Of a stretch of DNA of 64,000 nt, positions 52,592 to 61,453 are shown piece after piece. A program made the position numbers and the translations under genes. Numbering within the stretch: the first letter of the stretch is position 1; each line of letters starts with the position of its first letter. This DNA comes from Paenibacillus aceris (GTDB lineage Bacteria; Bacillota; Bacilli; Paenibacillales; NBRC-103111). The stretch lies in NCBI RefSeq assembly GCF_017874035.1, contig NZ_JAGGKV010000019.1, forward strand, positions 1 to 64,000, given 5' to 3'. The notes under the pieces were generated by a model. It saw only the letters and a list, made by a program, of their open reading frames with translations, made no database searches and was not told the origin of the DNA.

Positions 52592-53998
52592 TTACTTCTG
52601 ATCGGCGGCTTTGTTTTTAGCGAACTCATCCAGTACCTCTTTTTGAGCGGCATCCAGTGCTTCTTGAGCCGGAGTATTTTTCAGCAGCACCTTTTCCATG
52701 CCTCGTGTTAGCGCAAATTTGGCTGTCGTGAACCAGATTGGAGACATATATTGCGCTTGACTTACCATCTTGAACATCTTCTCGTCGTTGGCATCCGGCT
52801 TGTAATCCGGTCCAAGCGACTTGGTCGAAACCGGCATCGTGTTCTTCGTTTCCCATAGGAATCGCTGTCCGTTGCCAACGGACATCCACTTGACGATTTC
52901 CCAAGCAAGCTCTTTATCCTGCGTGTTCTTGACCATTTGTACGCGAACGCCGCCGAGGAAGCCGCCGGTTCCTTGAGGACCTTTTGGAATCATCGCGACA
53001 TCGTACTTGTCTAGCATTTTTAGTGATTTAAATTTTTGCAGCTGGATTGCCGGCAGATTAATGTACATCGCGATATTGTTTTTCGGCGTGGACCATTTCT
53101 CGGCACCTTGCCCTTGAATCATGCCCGGAGGCGTAAAAGGGATCATCGATTTGTAATAATCTGCAGCCTTAACCATGCCGGGACTATTCAAAGTTACCTG
53201 ATTCAGGTATTCCTTGTTGCCCATCTTACCCATATCTGCGCCAAATGTATTGGCGATGATGGAGACTGCGTAGCCCGCCTGGTCACCAGGAATCCGGGTG
53301 TATAAGCCATAGGTTTGCTCGCCTGTTTTTGGATTTTTACCGGTTAGTTTTTTCGCTTTATCGAGCACTTCATCCCAGGTCGGATTCTCTGACAGCGACG
53401 CTACGCCGAAATCAGCAAAAATCGTCTTGTCAAAGTAAATTCCTGAGCCGTCTACTGCGATAGGCAAAGCATTGTTGACTGTTTTCCCATCCTTATCGAC
53501 TTCCAAAGGACCGGTAAGCAACGTCGGTGATAAATATAAATCCTTGCTCCACTCTTTGTCTTTTTCCTCAAACGGTGTCAAATCCTCGCTCAAGCCCTGG
53601 TTCCACATAAATTTACTGTCCGATTCTATGGATACATCGATTTGACGCGATTCTACCAACGCCTTCGCTTTCGCTTGATGATCCTTATACGGATATGTGA
53701 CAACCTCAAAGTCAATGTTCGGGTAATCCTGCTTGAGCCGCTTCTTCAGCTCGTCAGCACCATAGACCATTTCCCCCGTGAGCGGGTCAGGTGCTGTCTG
53801 ATCGTTCAAACCTACGTAACCGATTCGGATTTTCCCTTTCAATTCAGGCTTTGCTTTGACAGGAGAAGTCGACTTCCCTGTTGCCTCACCTGCTGTACTT
53901 CCACCTTGAGTAGCATCCTTACTCTCTCCGCTGCTGCAGCCTGCAGAAGTTGCTAGTAGTATTGCAGCCATTGATAACGTAAGCCATTTACGATTCAT
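52592..53998 (-). CDS. Extracellular sugar-binding lipoprotein, third importer
   Basis: The 468-residue family 1 solute-binding protein has a lipoprotein signal (lipobox TSAGC, Cys near 21), a Gly/Ser/Thr linker and the mixed alpha/beta binding fold. It is of ordinary CUT1 size, unlike the large LplA-type receptors at 15.7 and 22.6 kb. A TACAAT -10 and a cre-like site lie just upstream. The substrate is probably an acidic sugar or oligosaccharide, judged from the RraA and glycerate genes nearby. Confidence 0.9.
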   Translation of the reverse strand: MNRKWLTLSMAAILLATSAGCSSGESKDATQGGSTAGEATGKSTSPVKAKPELKGKIRIGYVGLNDQTAPDPLTGEMVYGADELKKRLKQDYPNIDFEVVTYPYKDHQAKAKALVESRQIDVSIESDSKFMWNQGLSEDLTPFEEKDKEWSKDLYLSPTLLTGPLEVDKDGKTVNNALPIAVDGSGIYFDKTIFADFGVASLSENPTWDEVLDKAKKLTGKNPKTGEQTYGLYTRIPGDQAGYAVSIIANTFGADMGKMGNKEYLNQVTLNSPGMVKAADYYKSMIPFTPPGMIQGQGAEKWSTPKNNIAMYINLPAIQLQKFKSLKMLDKYDVAMIPKGPQGTGGFLGGVRVQMVKNTQDKELAWEIVKWMSVGNGQRFLWETKNTMPVSTKSLGPDYKPDANDEKMFKMVSQAQYMSPIWFTTAKFALTRGMEKVLLKNTPAQEALDAAQKEVLDEFAKNKAADQK

Positions 53999-54025
53999 TA
54001 TTCGGCCTCCCTAAGCTCTTATGTA

Positions 54026-54050
54026 CGGTACCGCTTACATCCTTATTGTA
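54026..54050 (-). promoter_or_regulatory. Putative promoter with cre-like site, third importer
   Basis: A minus-strand TACAAT at 54045-54050 is followed by TGTAAGCGGTACCG (54026-54039), 12 of 14 to the cre consensus. No TTGACA-like -35 is present at the right distance, consistent with an activator such as the response regulator at 47.3-48.9 kb. Confidence 0.45.
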
Positions 54051-54104
54051 GCGGAGCCTGGACATAATTGTTAGGCGGCCCTGTTTGGATTATGTTGATT
54101 ATGT

Positions 54105-54401
54105 TTAGCTACTTTCTATGTCAACTACGATACCATCAAGTCTTCCCACTTCACGTATATACGTGGAGCATGCTTGGTGCTCCGGATTAAGTTCATAGGC
54201 TTGAAGCGCATCTCGATTTTCAAATCGAATACTGAGAACAACCTGAAAGCCTTGACTTCTTTCGGAAAAGTTGAAGCCGGCCTGCAGGTCCATAACGCCC
54301 CATAAATGATTTTTTAACGATTTAAAACGTTCAATCACTTCTTGCAATTGTTCGTTGGTCGTGCTCTCCTTAAATTTAAGCAGGATGATATGATCCAGCA
54401 T
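54105..54401 (-). CDS. Dabb (stress-responsive alpha/beta barrel) domain protein
   Basis: The 98-residue protein fits the Dabb pattern: LDHIILLKFK at the start, LQAGFNFSERSQGFQVVLSI in the middle and HQACSTYIREVGRL near the end. Dabb proteins form dimeric ferredoxin-like barrels and in catabolic operons may act as small enzymes or chaperone-like accessory factors. It follows the Ldh2-family gene by 37 bp and is the last gene of that unit. Confidence 0.85.
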   Translation of the reverse strand: MLDHIILLKFKESTTNEQLQEVIERFKSLKNHLWGVMDLQAGFNFSERSQGFQVVLSIRFENRDALQAYELNPEHQACSTYIREVGRLDGIVVDIESS

Positions 54402-54438
54402 GCTTGCTCCCCACCCTTTTCAAATTGTCTTTCCACAT

Positions 54439-55533
54439 TTATGTTTGGGAGCTTTCAATGACTGGGGCATTTTGGATAGCGGCTTCGCTAAGCTGCAAAC
54501 CGTATTTCAAGCCAATGTCATTCAACTCATCAACCACCTTGAGCGGAAGCTGAATGCCTTCTCGCTTAAGTCTCTCCGTCTGTCTATGTTCAATTTCACC
54601 GGGTACCAAAATCTCCTTCACACCGGGTGCTTTAGGTTCATTTTTTATTTGGCGGATGTACAGATCGACCCTTTGTTTAAACAACTCGAGCGGAATGAAA
54701 CGGCTAATATCCACCGCTATGAAAAAATGACCTACGTTTTGCGGTTCATCCCAATTTTCATACATGTTATTCACGTACTGCCCATAGCCCGCGCCGGTTA
54801 ACACCCCCGACAAAATATCAATAAACATGGATATAGCATATCCCTTCGGACCTCCGACAGGAAGAACAGATCCTTCCAATGCGGCCACCGCATCGGTCGT
54901 CGGATTTCCCTCTTTATCGATCGCCCATCCTAAAGGAATCTCTTCCCCCTTTTGTGCTGAGACGATGATCTTCCCTCTTGCAACAACGCTTGTTGCCATG
55001 TCCAGGATAAATGGGGTCTCCTCCCCAGCCGGAACCCCAATACATAAAGGATTCGTGCCGATGAAAGGACGAATTCCGCCCGACGGCGGCATCGTCTGCG
55101 ATGCGTTAGACATCACAAGCAGAATCAGATTTTGTTCGATCGCTTTCTTCGCATAGTAAGCCCCCGTGCCGAAGTGATTGGAGCCCTTTACGCCCACGAC
55201 GCCCGTACCGTATTGCTTAGCTCGTTCCATTGCCATATCAAGCGCATAACTTCCCACCACAGCTCCAAAATTATTGCTCCCATCTAGCAGGGCAGTGCTC
55301 CCGTGCTCTGACACAAAGGTCGGCTCAGCGTGAGGGTCCATCATTCCCTTTTCGACACGTTTCAAATAAATGCCAGTTCGCACTACACCATGAGATTCAA
55401 CTCCGCGAAGATCTGCCTGTACCAATGATTCTGCTACCGTGGTTGCACGGTCCGCAGGTACGCCGGCACGAATGAAAACTTCCCTGCAAAAGGATTGCAG
55501 TTTTTCCCAATCATACGTATGAGGCAAACTCAT
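54439..55533 (-). CDS. Ldh2/malate-dehydrogenase family oxidoreductase
   Basis: The 364-residue protein belongs to the Ldh2 superfamily (YlbC, AllD, YiaK relatives), which reversibly oxidises 2-hydroxy acids to 2-oxo acids with NAD(P) through a non-Rossmann fold. Visible motifs are LRGVESHGVVR with the conserved Ser-His near 55-57, VKGSNHFGTGAYY with the catalytic His near 123, and GGPKGYAISMFID. Its start shares ATGA with the stop of the RraA gene, so the two are co-translated. Together they could make a 2-oxo acid and then cleave it. Confidence 0.9.
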   Translation of the reverse strand: MSLPHTYDWEKLQSFCREVFIRAGVPADRATTVAESLVQADLRGVESHGVVRTGIYLKRVEKGMMDPHAEPTFVSEHGSTALLDGSNNFGAVVGSYALDMAMERAKQYGTGVVGVKGSNHFGTGAYYAKKAIEQNLILLVMSNASQTMPPSGGIRPFIGTNPLCIGVPAGEETPFILDMATSVVARGKIIVSAQKGEEIPLGWAIDKEGNPTTDAVAALEGSVLPVGGPKGYAISMFIDILSGVLTGAGYGQYVNNMYENWDEPQNVGHFFIAVDISRFIPLELFKQRVDLYIRQIKNEPKAPGVKEILVPGEIEHRQTERLKREGIQLPLKVVDELNDIGLKYGLQLSEAAIQNAPVIESSQT

Positions 55534-56210
55534 AACCCTTCACAGCCCTTCTGTTTTAAAGTCTGATCCACCCAATCGCGGTTTACCGTGCCATCCTCGA
55601 TGGACTGTAAAATAAGCTGTTCACGTACCTGCTGCTCACGGATGAGCTTTAGCAAGCCTTCTGCATCTCTCAGCGGTACGATGGCCAAACCATCCTCGTC
55701 GCCGACAATGATGTCACCCGGTTCAACGATCATCCCTCCGATTGAAACGGGAACATTAATTTCGCCAGGTCCATCCTTGTAAGGTCCGCGATGGGTAATA
55801 CCCCTCGCATATACCGGAAAGGTGTCATTCGTAAACGCCACTGTATCACGGATTGCGCCGTCAATAATAAATCCAGCAACTTGTTTCTTCTGAGCCAAGC
55901 GAAGCATAATTTCCCCAACGATAGAATTGGTTGTATCTCCCCCTGCATCAACAACAATGACATCCCCAGGCTCTGCCAAATCGATTGCTTTGTGTACCAT
56001 CAAATTGTCCCCGGGTCTTGTCTTGACAGTTAATGCTACTCCCACGAGTTTGCTCCCTGCTTGATGATATGGACGCAACTCTGAACAAATCGCATGCATC
56101 CGATTTAGATTATCACTAATATGTGGGGTGACTACATCTTGAAACTGATGAAGCAATGTAGGGCTCGGGCGCTCTGTTCGCTGCAAAATTCGAAAACCTA
56201 GATTTGGCAT
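55530..56210 (-). CDS. RraA-family protein, short form (HMG-aldolase-like)
   Basis: The 226-residue protein has the classical RraA/HMG-aldolase pattern: FIIDGAIRDTVAF with the Arg-Asp dyad, IVVDAGGDT, PVSIGGMIVEPGDI and GDEDGLAIVP. It lacks the DGMDWNMMH extension of the other three copies. It starts the RraA-Ldh2-Dabb operon and has a paired ATCGAT operator about 75-90 bp upstream. Likely activity is retro-aldol cleavage or decarboxylation of a 2-oxo acid. Confidence 0.88.
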   Translation of the reverse strand: MPNLGFRILQRTERPSPTLLHQFQDVVTPHISDNLNRMHAICSELRPYHQAGSKLVGVALTVKTRPGDNLMVHKAIDLAEPGDVIVVDAGGDTTNSIVGEIMLRLAQKKQVAGFIIDGAIRDTVAFTNDTFPVYARGITHRGPYKDGPGEINVPVSIGGMIVEPGDIIVGDEDGLAIVPLRDAEGLLKLIREQQVREQLILQSIEDGTVNRDWVDQTLKQKGCEGL

Positions 56211-56280
56211 AAAGGCACACTCCTTAGAAAGTTTAAAAGAAAATAAGTTCGGATGATTATTACGATTACAATAAGAGGTT

Positions 56281-56302
56281 TATCGATTTAGGAAATCGAT
56301 TT
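56281..56302. promoter_or_regulatory. Paired ATCGAT operator upstream of the RraA-Ldh2-Dabb operon
   Basis: Two ATCGAT cores lie at 56282-56287 and 56295-56300, exactly 13 bp apart. Flanking A/T bases make each an AAATCGATTT-like palindrome with a central CG, as typical for LacI-family sites. The same paired arrangement occurs twice at 62.98-63.07 kb. The LacI gene lies 100 bp away. Confidence 0.65.
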
Positions 56303-56360
56303 ACAAGTAAAATTTAACACGTTTATTACAAATCAGCAAGCGGTTTCAGCAAAAAAAAGC

Positions 56361-56395
56361 AAAAAAAAATGCGCCAGTCGTAAATGACTGCGCAT
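56361..56395 (-). terminator. Rho-independent terminator after the LacI gene
   Basis: The stem ATGCGCAGTC/GACTGGCGCAT with an ATTTAC loop is followed on the minus strand by TTTTTTTTT. It begins 7 bp after the LacI stop codon. Confidence 0.9.
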
Positions 56396-56401
56396 CTTTA
56401 T

Positions 56402-57427
56402 TTATTGATGATCGGTGCTTGCTTTACCGCTTGAACTCCGGATGATCAAATTCGGTTTTAACACGACATGCTTGGGCTTGCGAACCGCTTTAGAACCAAT
56501 TCTTTGTATTAGGTTTTTAGCTGCAATCCTGCCCATTTCATAAGCCGGTTGTTCGATTGTAGTTAATGGAGGGTTTAGGTGTTTAGCCCAGACCGTCTCA
56601 TCATACCCAATTAAGGCAATTTGTCCCGGAACCTGTATACCAAGCTCCTTAAAGCCTTCCAGGATTTCCAATGTCATCATATTATTTGTAGAAAAAACAG
56701 CATCAACATTAGGTTTTTGCTTAAAGTAGTCGATAACTGCTGCCTTGACCTTTCCGCTTGCATTTACAACTTGAATCACTGTTTGATCTGTCACTTCAAG
56801 ACCATTTTCTCTCATTGCCTCTGTAAATCCAAATATACGTTCCTGCCATGTACTGATGCCTTCCGGCTGATAAACGAAGCTCACCGGATTACGTCTGCCC
56901 ATTTGGATAAAATGTTCGACAGCCAGTCGTGCTCCTTGTATGTTATCTACGACTACATCATCAACTTCCAAATCTGAAATTCGGCGATTGATGACAAGAA
57001 GGGGGTACTTTTTATTGACGATTTCCGTAAACAGTTCTCTATTATTGACAGTTGGATTGACAATGATGCCATCCACCTGGCGCATTTGCAAACCATCAAT
57101 CAACTCTGCTTCACGTTCGGAATCTTCATTGGAATTGCATACCATGAGACTATACCCTGACAGACGGCAAGTATCCTCAACACCTTCCAATACTCGGGAC
57201 CAGAATGGATTACTTAAATTAGAAAGAACGATACCGATAATATTCGTCCTCATTTGCTTTAATCCCCGTGCCATGGGGTTTGGACGATAATTCATATCAC
57301 GTATGATCTTTAAAACCTTTTCTTTCGTTTCTTCCGTCGCTTGCGAATAATTCCCGTTGAGTATACGTGAAACTGTTGTTTTAGATACACCAGCCATTTT
57401 AGCCACATCATCGATGGTTACTTTCAA
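56402..57427 (-). CDS. LacI-family transcriptional regulator
   Basis: The 341-residue repressor has an N-terminal helix-turn-helix (TIDDVAKMAGVSKTTVSRIL), the hinge-helix segment RPNPMARGLK and a periplasmic-binding-protein-like effector domain (about 60-330). It sits between the two operons that carry paired ATCGAT sites, has its own terminator, and is the natural candidate to bind those sites. The effector is probably the sugar acid or a pathway intermediate. No such site is seen in front of its own gene. Confidence 0.93.
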   Translation of the reverse strand: MKVTIDDVAKMAGVSKTTVSRILNGNYSQATEETKEKVLKIIRDMNYRPNPMARGLKQMRTNIIGIVLSNLSNPFWSRVLEGVEDTCRLSGYSLMVCNSNEDSEREAELIDGLQMRQVDGIIVNPTVNNRELFTEIVNKKYPLLVINRRISDLEVDDVVVDNIQGARLAVEHFIQMGRRNPVSFVYQPEGISTWQERIFGFTEAMRENGLEVTDQTVIQVVNASGKVKAAVIDYFKQKPNVDAVFSTNNMMTLEILEGFKELGIQVPGQIALIGYDETVWAKHLNPPLTTIEQPAYEMGRIAAKNLIQRIGSKAVRKPKHVVLKPNLIIRSSSGKASTDHQ

Positions 57428-57531
57428 TGAAATTCCTCATTTCATTCCGTGTATAAGTCTCAGCTTAACTACGTATTAATCTAACAAATATAACAGATAG
57501 CGGAATACACCGTCAATCTACGGATATCTCG

Positions 57532-57975
57532 CTATTTCTCCATCTCATTCAACTTTCTTACTCTTCTTCTAAAATGTTCTTCTGTATAAAACTGGGCCGA
57601 TAAAAATGCTCGAATCACGTCTTCGGCAAGCCATGAACCGATGATTTGCGCTCCGATGCAAGCGACATTTACATCGTCATGCTCCACGCATTGGTGCGCG
57701 GAATGATAGTCATGACACACCGCTGCGCGAATGCCAGATATTTTATTCGCAGCAATGGCTGCGCCAACTCCGGTACCACAGAGCATAATTCCTCGATCTG
57801 CTTTCTGATCCAGCACCTCCGAGCAAACCAACTTCGCTATATCTGGGAAATCAACCGGATTCTCGGAATGACAGCCAACGTCCGTAATTTCATGCCCCAG
57901 TGCCTCAAGAAGCGATATGACTTTATGTTTCATCGGATAACCGCAATGATCGTTTCCAAGAGCTATTCTCATCAT
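57532..57975 (-). CDS. RpiB/LacAB-family sugar-phosphate isomerase
   Basis: The 147-residue protein has GNDHCGYPMK at the start and CGTGVGAAIAANK with the catalytic Cys near 68, both typical of RpiB/LacA/LacB. The family isomerises aldose and ketose phosphates; relatives work on ribose-5-P, galactose-6-P, allose-6-P and erythrulose-4-P. The usual D-H-x-G motif carries Cys at the third place. GGAGGGGACGG precedes the tandem ATGs. It is the last gene of the importer-RraA-RraA unit, but a hairpin lies between it and the RraA gene. No sugar kinase is adjacent. Confidence 0.88.
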   Translation of the reverse strand: MMRIALGNDHCGYPMKHKVISLLEALGHEITDVGCHSENPVDFPDIAKLVCSEVLDQKADRGIMLCGTGVGAAIAANKISGIRAAVCHDYHSAHQCVEHDDVNVACIGAQIIGSWLAEDVIRAFLSAQFYTEEHFRRRVRKLNEMEK

Positions 57976-58018
57976 CCGTCCCCTCCTTATTTTTCAACTA
58001 CAAATCAAGAAATGAAAG

Positions 58019-58065
58019 ACGGATATTTACTTGCCTTTAGACCAAGTTGGCAGGTAAATATCCGT
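58019..58065 (-). terminator. Long hairpin between RraA and RpiB-like genes
   Basis: Seventeen-bp arms with one G-T pair (ACGGATATTTACTTGCC and GGCAGGTAAATATCCGT) enclose a 13-nt loop. On the minus strand CTTTCATTTCTT follows. It may limit transcription into the isomerase gene or stabilise the upstream message. Confidence 0.6.
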
Positions 58066-58108
58066 TTCTTCGAAGAGCTACTAAAACGGCTCTGAAATAT
58101 TGTCTCTA

Positions 58109-58801
58109 TTAAATAACCGTATGATCAAGGGCTCTGCCCATGGCCTCATATATTCTTTTCCGTCCCGCTTTATCGCTTTTCAGCTCCTGATGGGCATACT
58201 TCGCCACCTCGTAGGCAAGTTTTCTAGGTACGACGATAACGCCGTCACCGTCTGCTACAACAACGTCTCCTGTTCGAATGACTACGCCTCCGATGTTGAC
58301 GGGCACATCTAATGCGTCGAAACGGATACGGCCTTGATCCATTTTTTGTGAAATGAATTTGGACCAGACCGGTACCCCCTGCAAAATAACCTCGTCGGTA
58401 TCCCGTACTCCGCCGTTCGAGAGATAACCGACGATCCCGTCTTTAATACCGCCTAGCGTATTATTAGAGCCAAGTATTCCCACGTCAACACCGCTTTGGT
58501 CAATGACCATGAAGTCGCCGTTCGTAATGCTCTTATGCCAAGGATCATAGCATACTTCTTTATAGTACCATTTTGCCCAATCCGTATATTCATCAGGAGT
58601 CATACTCGGCACGGCTTCTTCATAAGGCACATATCTGGCTGTCCGGGCAATGCCAACTACCCGGGTTCTGAACAGCGGGCGAATTTCATAATGTACGGAC
58701 CCGTAATGATGCATCATATTCCAATCCATTCCATCGCGCACATCTGCAACCCTAAGATCTTTATATAGTTCCAAAATTTTATCTCTGTCGTCCATGTTCA
58801 T
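58109..58801 (-). CDS. RraA-family protein, long form, tandem copy B
   Basis: The 230-residue protein has the long-form N-terminus LRVADVRDGMDWNMMH, GSNNTL, YLSNGGVRDTDE with the Arg-Asp dyad, and ADGDGVIVVPRKLAYEVAK. It is highly similar over its whole length to the gene 22 bp upstream, a tandem duplication. The stretch replacing SLQYFSQGA by TLGGIKDGI and a different loop around residue 92-100 are the main differences, which may mark altered substrate choice. It lies in the LacI-controlled importer operon. Confidence 0.86.
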   Translation of the reverse strand: MNMDDRDKILELYKDLRVADVRDGMDWNMMHHYGSVHYEIRPLFRTRVVGIARTARYVPYEEAVPSMTPDEYTDWAKWYYKEVCYDPWHKSITNGDFMVIDQSGVDVGILGSNNTLGGIKDGIVGYLSNGGVRDTDEVILQGVPVWSKFISQKMDQGRIRFDALDVPVNIGGVVIRTGDVVVADGDGVIVVPRKLAYEVAKYAHQELKSDKAGRKRIYEAMGRALDHTVI

Positions 58802-58823
58802 TCATCCCTTCAATATGTATTTG

Positions 58824-59531
58824 TTAAATGACTGTGTGATCCAATTCTCTATTCATCGCTTCATATATTCTGCGTCTGCCTGCTTTATCGCTCTTTAATT
58901 CCTGATGAGCGTATTTAGCTACTTCTACAGCGATTTTTCTCGGTACAACAATGACGCCATCTCCGTCTGCTACGATCACATCGCCCGGATGTACAACAAC
59001 GCCTCCGATATTGACTGGCACATCGTTCGCATCGAATTGGATTCGACCCTGATTCATTTTTTGGGAGATAAATTTGGACCAGACCGGAACTTCCTGCATA
59101 ATAAGTTCATCCGTATCACGAACACCGCCGTTCGTAATAAAACCAACCGCTCCTTGCGAGAAGTATTGCAAAGAATTATTAGAGCCAAGAATCCCTACAT
59201 CAACACCGCTCTGATCAATAACGACGAAATCACCTGGTTCGGAAGCTTTCATTCCTTTATTATTCGTGATGTTGGCGTAATACCATTTTGCCCACTCTGT
59301 ATATTCATCTGGCGCCATTTTAGGTATTTCACCCTGATAAGGAATGTATCTGGAGGTTTGCGCAATACCTACCGCTCTTGTACGGTAAAGCGGACGGATT
59401 TCATGATGAACCGTACCATAATGATGCTTCATGTTCCAATCCATGCCATCCCGCACGTCGGCCACACGCAAATCTTTGTACAACGCCAACAAATTCTGTC
59501 TTTCCTCTTTGGACATATAGTCCTTGCTCAT
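58824..59531 (-). CDS. RraA-family protein, long form, tandem copy A
   Basis: The 235-residue protein has LRVADVRDGMDWNMKHH, VIDQSGVDVGILGSNNSL, FITNGGVRDTDE and PVNIGGVVVHPGDVIVADG. It is the first RraA gene after the permease gene and the likely parent of the tandem pair. Metal-dependent aldolase or decarboxylase activity toward a 2-oxo acid is plausible from the Arg-Asp dyad. GAAAGAGG-like ribosome bases lie near the start. Confidence 0.86.
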   Translation of the reverse strand: MSKDYMSKEERQNLLALYKDLRVADVRDGMDWNMKHHYGTVHHEIRPLYRTRAVGIAQTSRYIPYQGEIPKMAPDEYTEWAKWYYANITNNKGMKASEPGDFVVIDQSGVDVGILGSNNSLQYFSQGAVGFITNGGVRDTDELIMQEVPVWSKFISQKMNQGRIQFDANDVPVNIGGVVVHPGDVIVADGDGVIVVPRKIAVEVAKYAHQELKSDKAGRRRIYEAMNRELDHTVI

Positions 59532-59634
59532 TTAGCTCACTCTCCAATGCCTAAATTTATATTTTCATCCCTAAAAATGGTGTACATCTTTAAGGAACAA
59601 AAATCAGCCGCCATGCTTTCTAAAAGGCAATCTT

Positions 59635-60507
59635 CTACCCCTTCAGTCCGCCTGTAGAAATGCCCTCGATCAGATATCTCTGGAAGAAGATGAACATTGC
59701 AAATACAGGAATAAGGGATAAGATCGACATTGCAAACAAAGCTCCCCAGGAGTTATCCCCCATGGAATCCGTAAACATTCTGAGCGCTAGAGCAATCGGA
59801 AATAGTTGAATATCGCTGATATACAGAAGCTGACTAAAGAAATCATTCCAGGTCCAAATAAACGTAAAGATCGAGGTCGTCATTAGTGCTGGAACCGTAA
59901 GTGGAATCATGATATACCAATACATTTTAATAGGACCGCAACCGTCAATTTCAGCTGCTTGATCTAATTCTCGAGGAAGGGAGCGAATGAACTGCACGAT
60001 TAAAAAAATGAAGAATGCTTCAACCCCCAGAAACTTCGGGAGAATTAAAGGCAAATAGGTATTGATCCAGCCAAATTTATTAAACATGATATATTGCGGA
60101 ATTACAGTCACGTGAAAAGGCAGCATTAAAGTCATGAGCATAATAGCGAAAAACGCTTGTTTAAGAAAAAAGTGTAGTCGTCCGAAGGCGTAAGCTGCCA
60201 TTGAGCAGGAAATCAAATTTCCAATTATGCACATAGCAACTAGAAAAAAAGTATTCAGAAAAAATTGACCGAATGTAACTCCGGACAGGCCTGCCCATCC
60301 TTGCTTATAGTTTTCAAATGTGATTTTACTCGGAATTAATGAGGTATTCGTAAAAATTTCCGTATTTTCTTTGAACGAACTTATGAACATCCATAACAGC
60401 GGATAAATCATAATTACACACCCGGCTATAATGCATACATGGAGAGCATAATGGGATGCTCTGCTCTTGACCAAAGGGATCACCCCTATTCTTGATAATA
60501 GACCCAT
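59635..60507 (-). CDS. CUT1-type ABC sugar permease, MalG-like
   Basis: The 290-residue permease has six helices and the EAA loop DQAAEIDGCGPIKMYWYIMIP. It overlaps the upstream permease gene by 22 bp. The ATG at 60507 has GAGGAA close by; a TTG at 60474 with AGGGG seven bases upstream is an alternative start that would remove the overlap. Confidence 0.88.
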   Translation of the reverse strand: MGLLSRIGVIPLVKSRASHYALHVCIIAGCVIMIYPLLWMFISSFKENTEIFTNTSLIPSKITFENYKQGWAGLSGVTFGQFFLNTFFLVAMCIIGNLISCSMAAYAFGRLHFFLKQAFFAIMLMTLMLPFHVTVIPQYIMFNKFGWINTYLPLILPKFLGVEAFFIFLIVQFIRSLPRELDQAAEIDGCGPIKMYWYIMIPLTVPALMTTSIFTFIWTWNDFFSQLLYISDIQLFPIALALRMFTDSMGDNSWGALFAMSILSLIPVFAMFIFFQRYLIEGISTGGLKG

Positions 60508-61376
60508 TTCCTCGATGTAACGAAGAGCAGCGATGTAACAAGCGCAATGGTGATGAGCAGCATCCAGGCCATAGCTGCTGCGTAGCCCATGTCAAATTGA
60601 GCGAAGCCTTTCTGATACAAATACAGGGTATAGAACAAGGTGGAATTCAATGGACCGCCAGACCCGCCGCTTACGATAAAAGCAGGTGTGAACGCCTGAA
60701 AGGCATGAATGATTTGCATGACAAGATTGAAAAATAGAATAGGGGTCAGCATTGGAAATGTAATATTTGTAAATTGCCTGAAGGTACCTGCCCCATCGAT
60801 TTTCGCTGATTCATATAAATCAATCGGAATTTGTTTTAAACCTGCCAGAAAAATAACCATCGCAGAACCGAATTGCCACGTTGACAAAATAATCAAAGTG
60901 TAAAGCGCAGTGCTTGGGGTGGCAATCCAGTTCAAACCCTCTGCACCCAAATAGTGCAGAATCTTGTTAATCAAACCTTCACCGCCAAAAATTTGCCGCC
61001 ATAACAACGCAATGGCCACACTTCCCCCAAATAATGACGGCACATAATAAATAGCCCGATATATTCTTATTCCTCGTATTCCCTTGTTCAGGAGAAGTGC
61101 AACGGCTAAAGCAAAAGAAAGCGCAAGCGGAACAGCCATCAGTACGTAACTAATTGTTACTTTTACGCTGCTGATATATTTTTTGTCATGAAACATCTCT
61201 ATAAAGTTACTAAGACCAATCCACTTCGGCGAAGAGAACAAATCGTAATTGGTGAATGCCAAGTAAAGCGAAAAACCCATTGGAAATGCGCTTAAACCAA
61301 TCAATCCAATCAGCCATGGCGTCAAAAATAAATAACCTATCCAGTTGTTTTTCCAGAACGTCTTAATGGCCGTCAT
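60486..61376 (-). CDS. CUT1-type ABC sugar permease, MalF-like
   Basis: The 296-residue permease has six helices and the EAA loop ESAKIDGAGTFRQFTNITFP. It follows the binding-protein gene by 77 bp and overlaps the MalG-like partner. This is the fourth importer of the window, again without an ATPase gene. Confidence 0.9.
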   Translation of the reverse strand: MTAIKTFWKNNWIGYLFLTPWLIGLIGLSAFPMGFSLYLAFTNYDLFSSPKWIGLSNFIEMFHDKKYISSVKVTISYVLMAVPLALSFALAVALLLNKGIRGIRIYRAIYYVPSLFGGSVAIALLWRQIFGGEGLINKILHYLGAEGLNWIATPSTALYTLIILSTWQFGSAMVIFLAGLKQIPIDLYESAKIDGAGTFRQFTNITFPMLTPILFFNLVMQIIHAFQAFTPAFIVSGGSGGPLNSTLFYTLYLYQKGFAQFDMGYAAAMAWMLLITIALVTSLLFVTSRKWVYYQE

Positions 61377-61453
61377 GATTTCACTCCCAAGATTGCGGCC
61401 AGATGTACCCTAATATCGTTAACATCCGACCGCAAGAATGAATGGTATAAATA

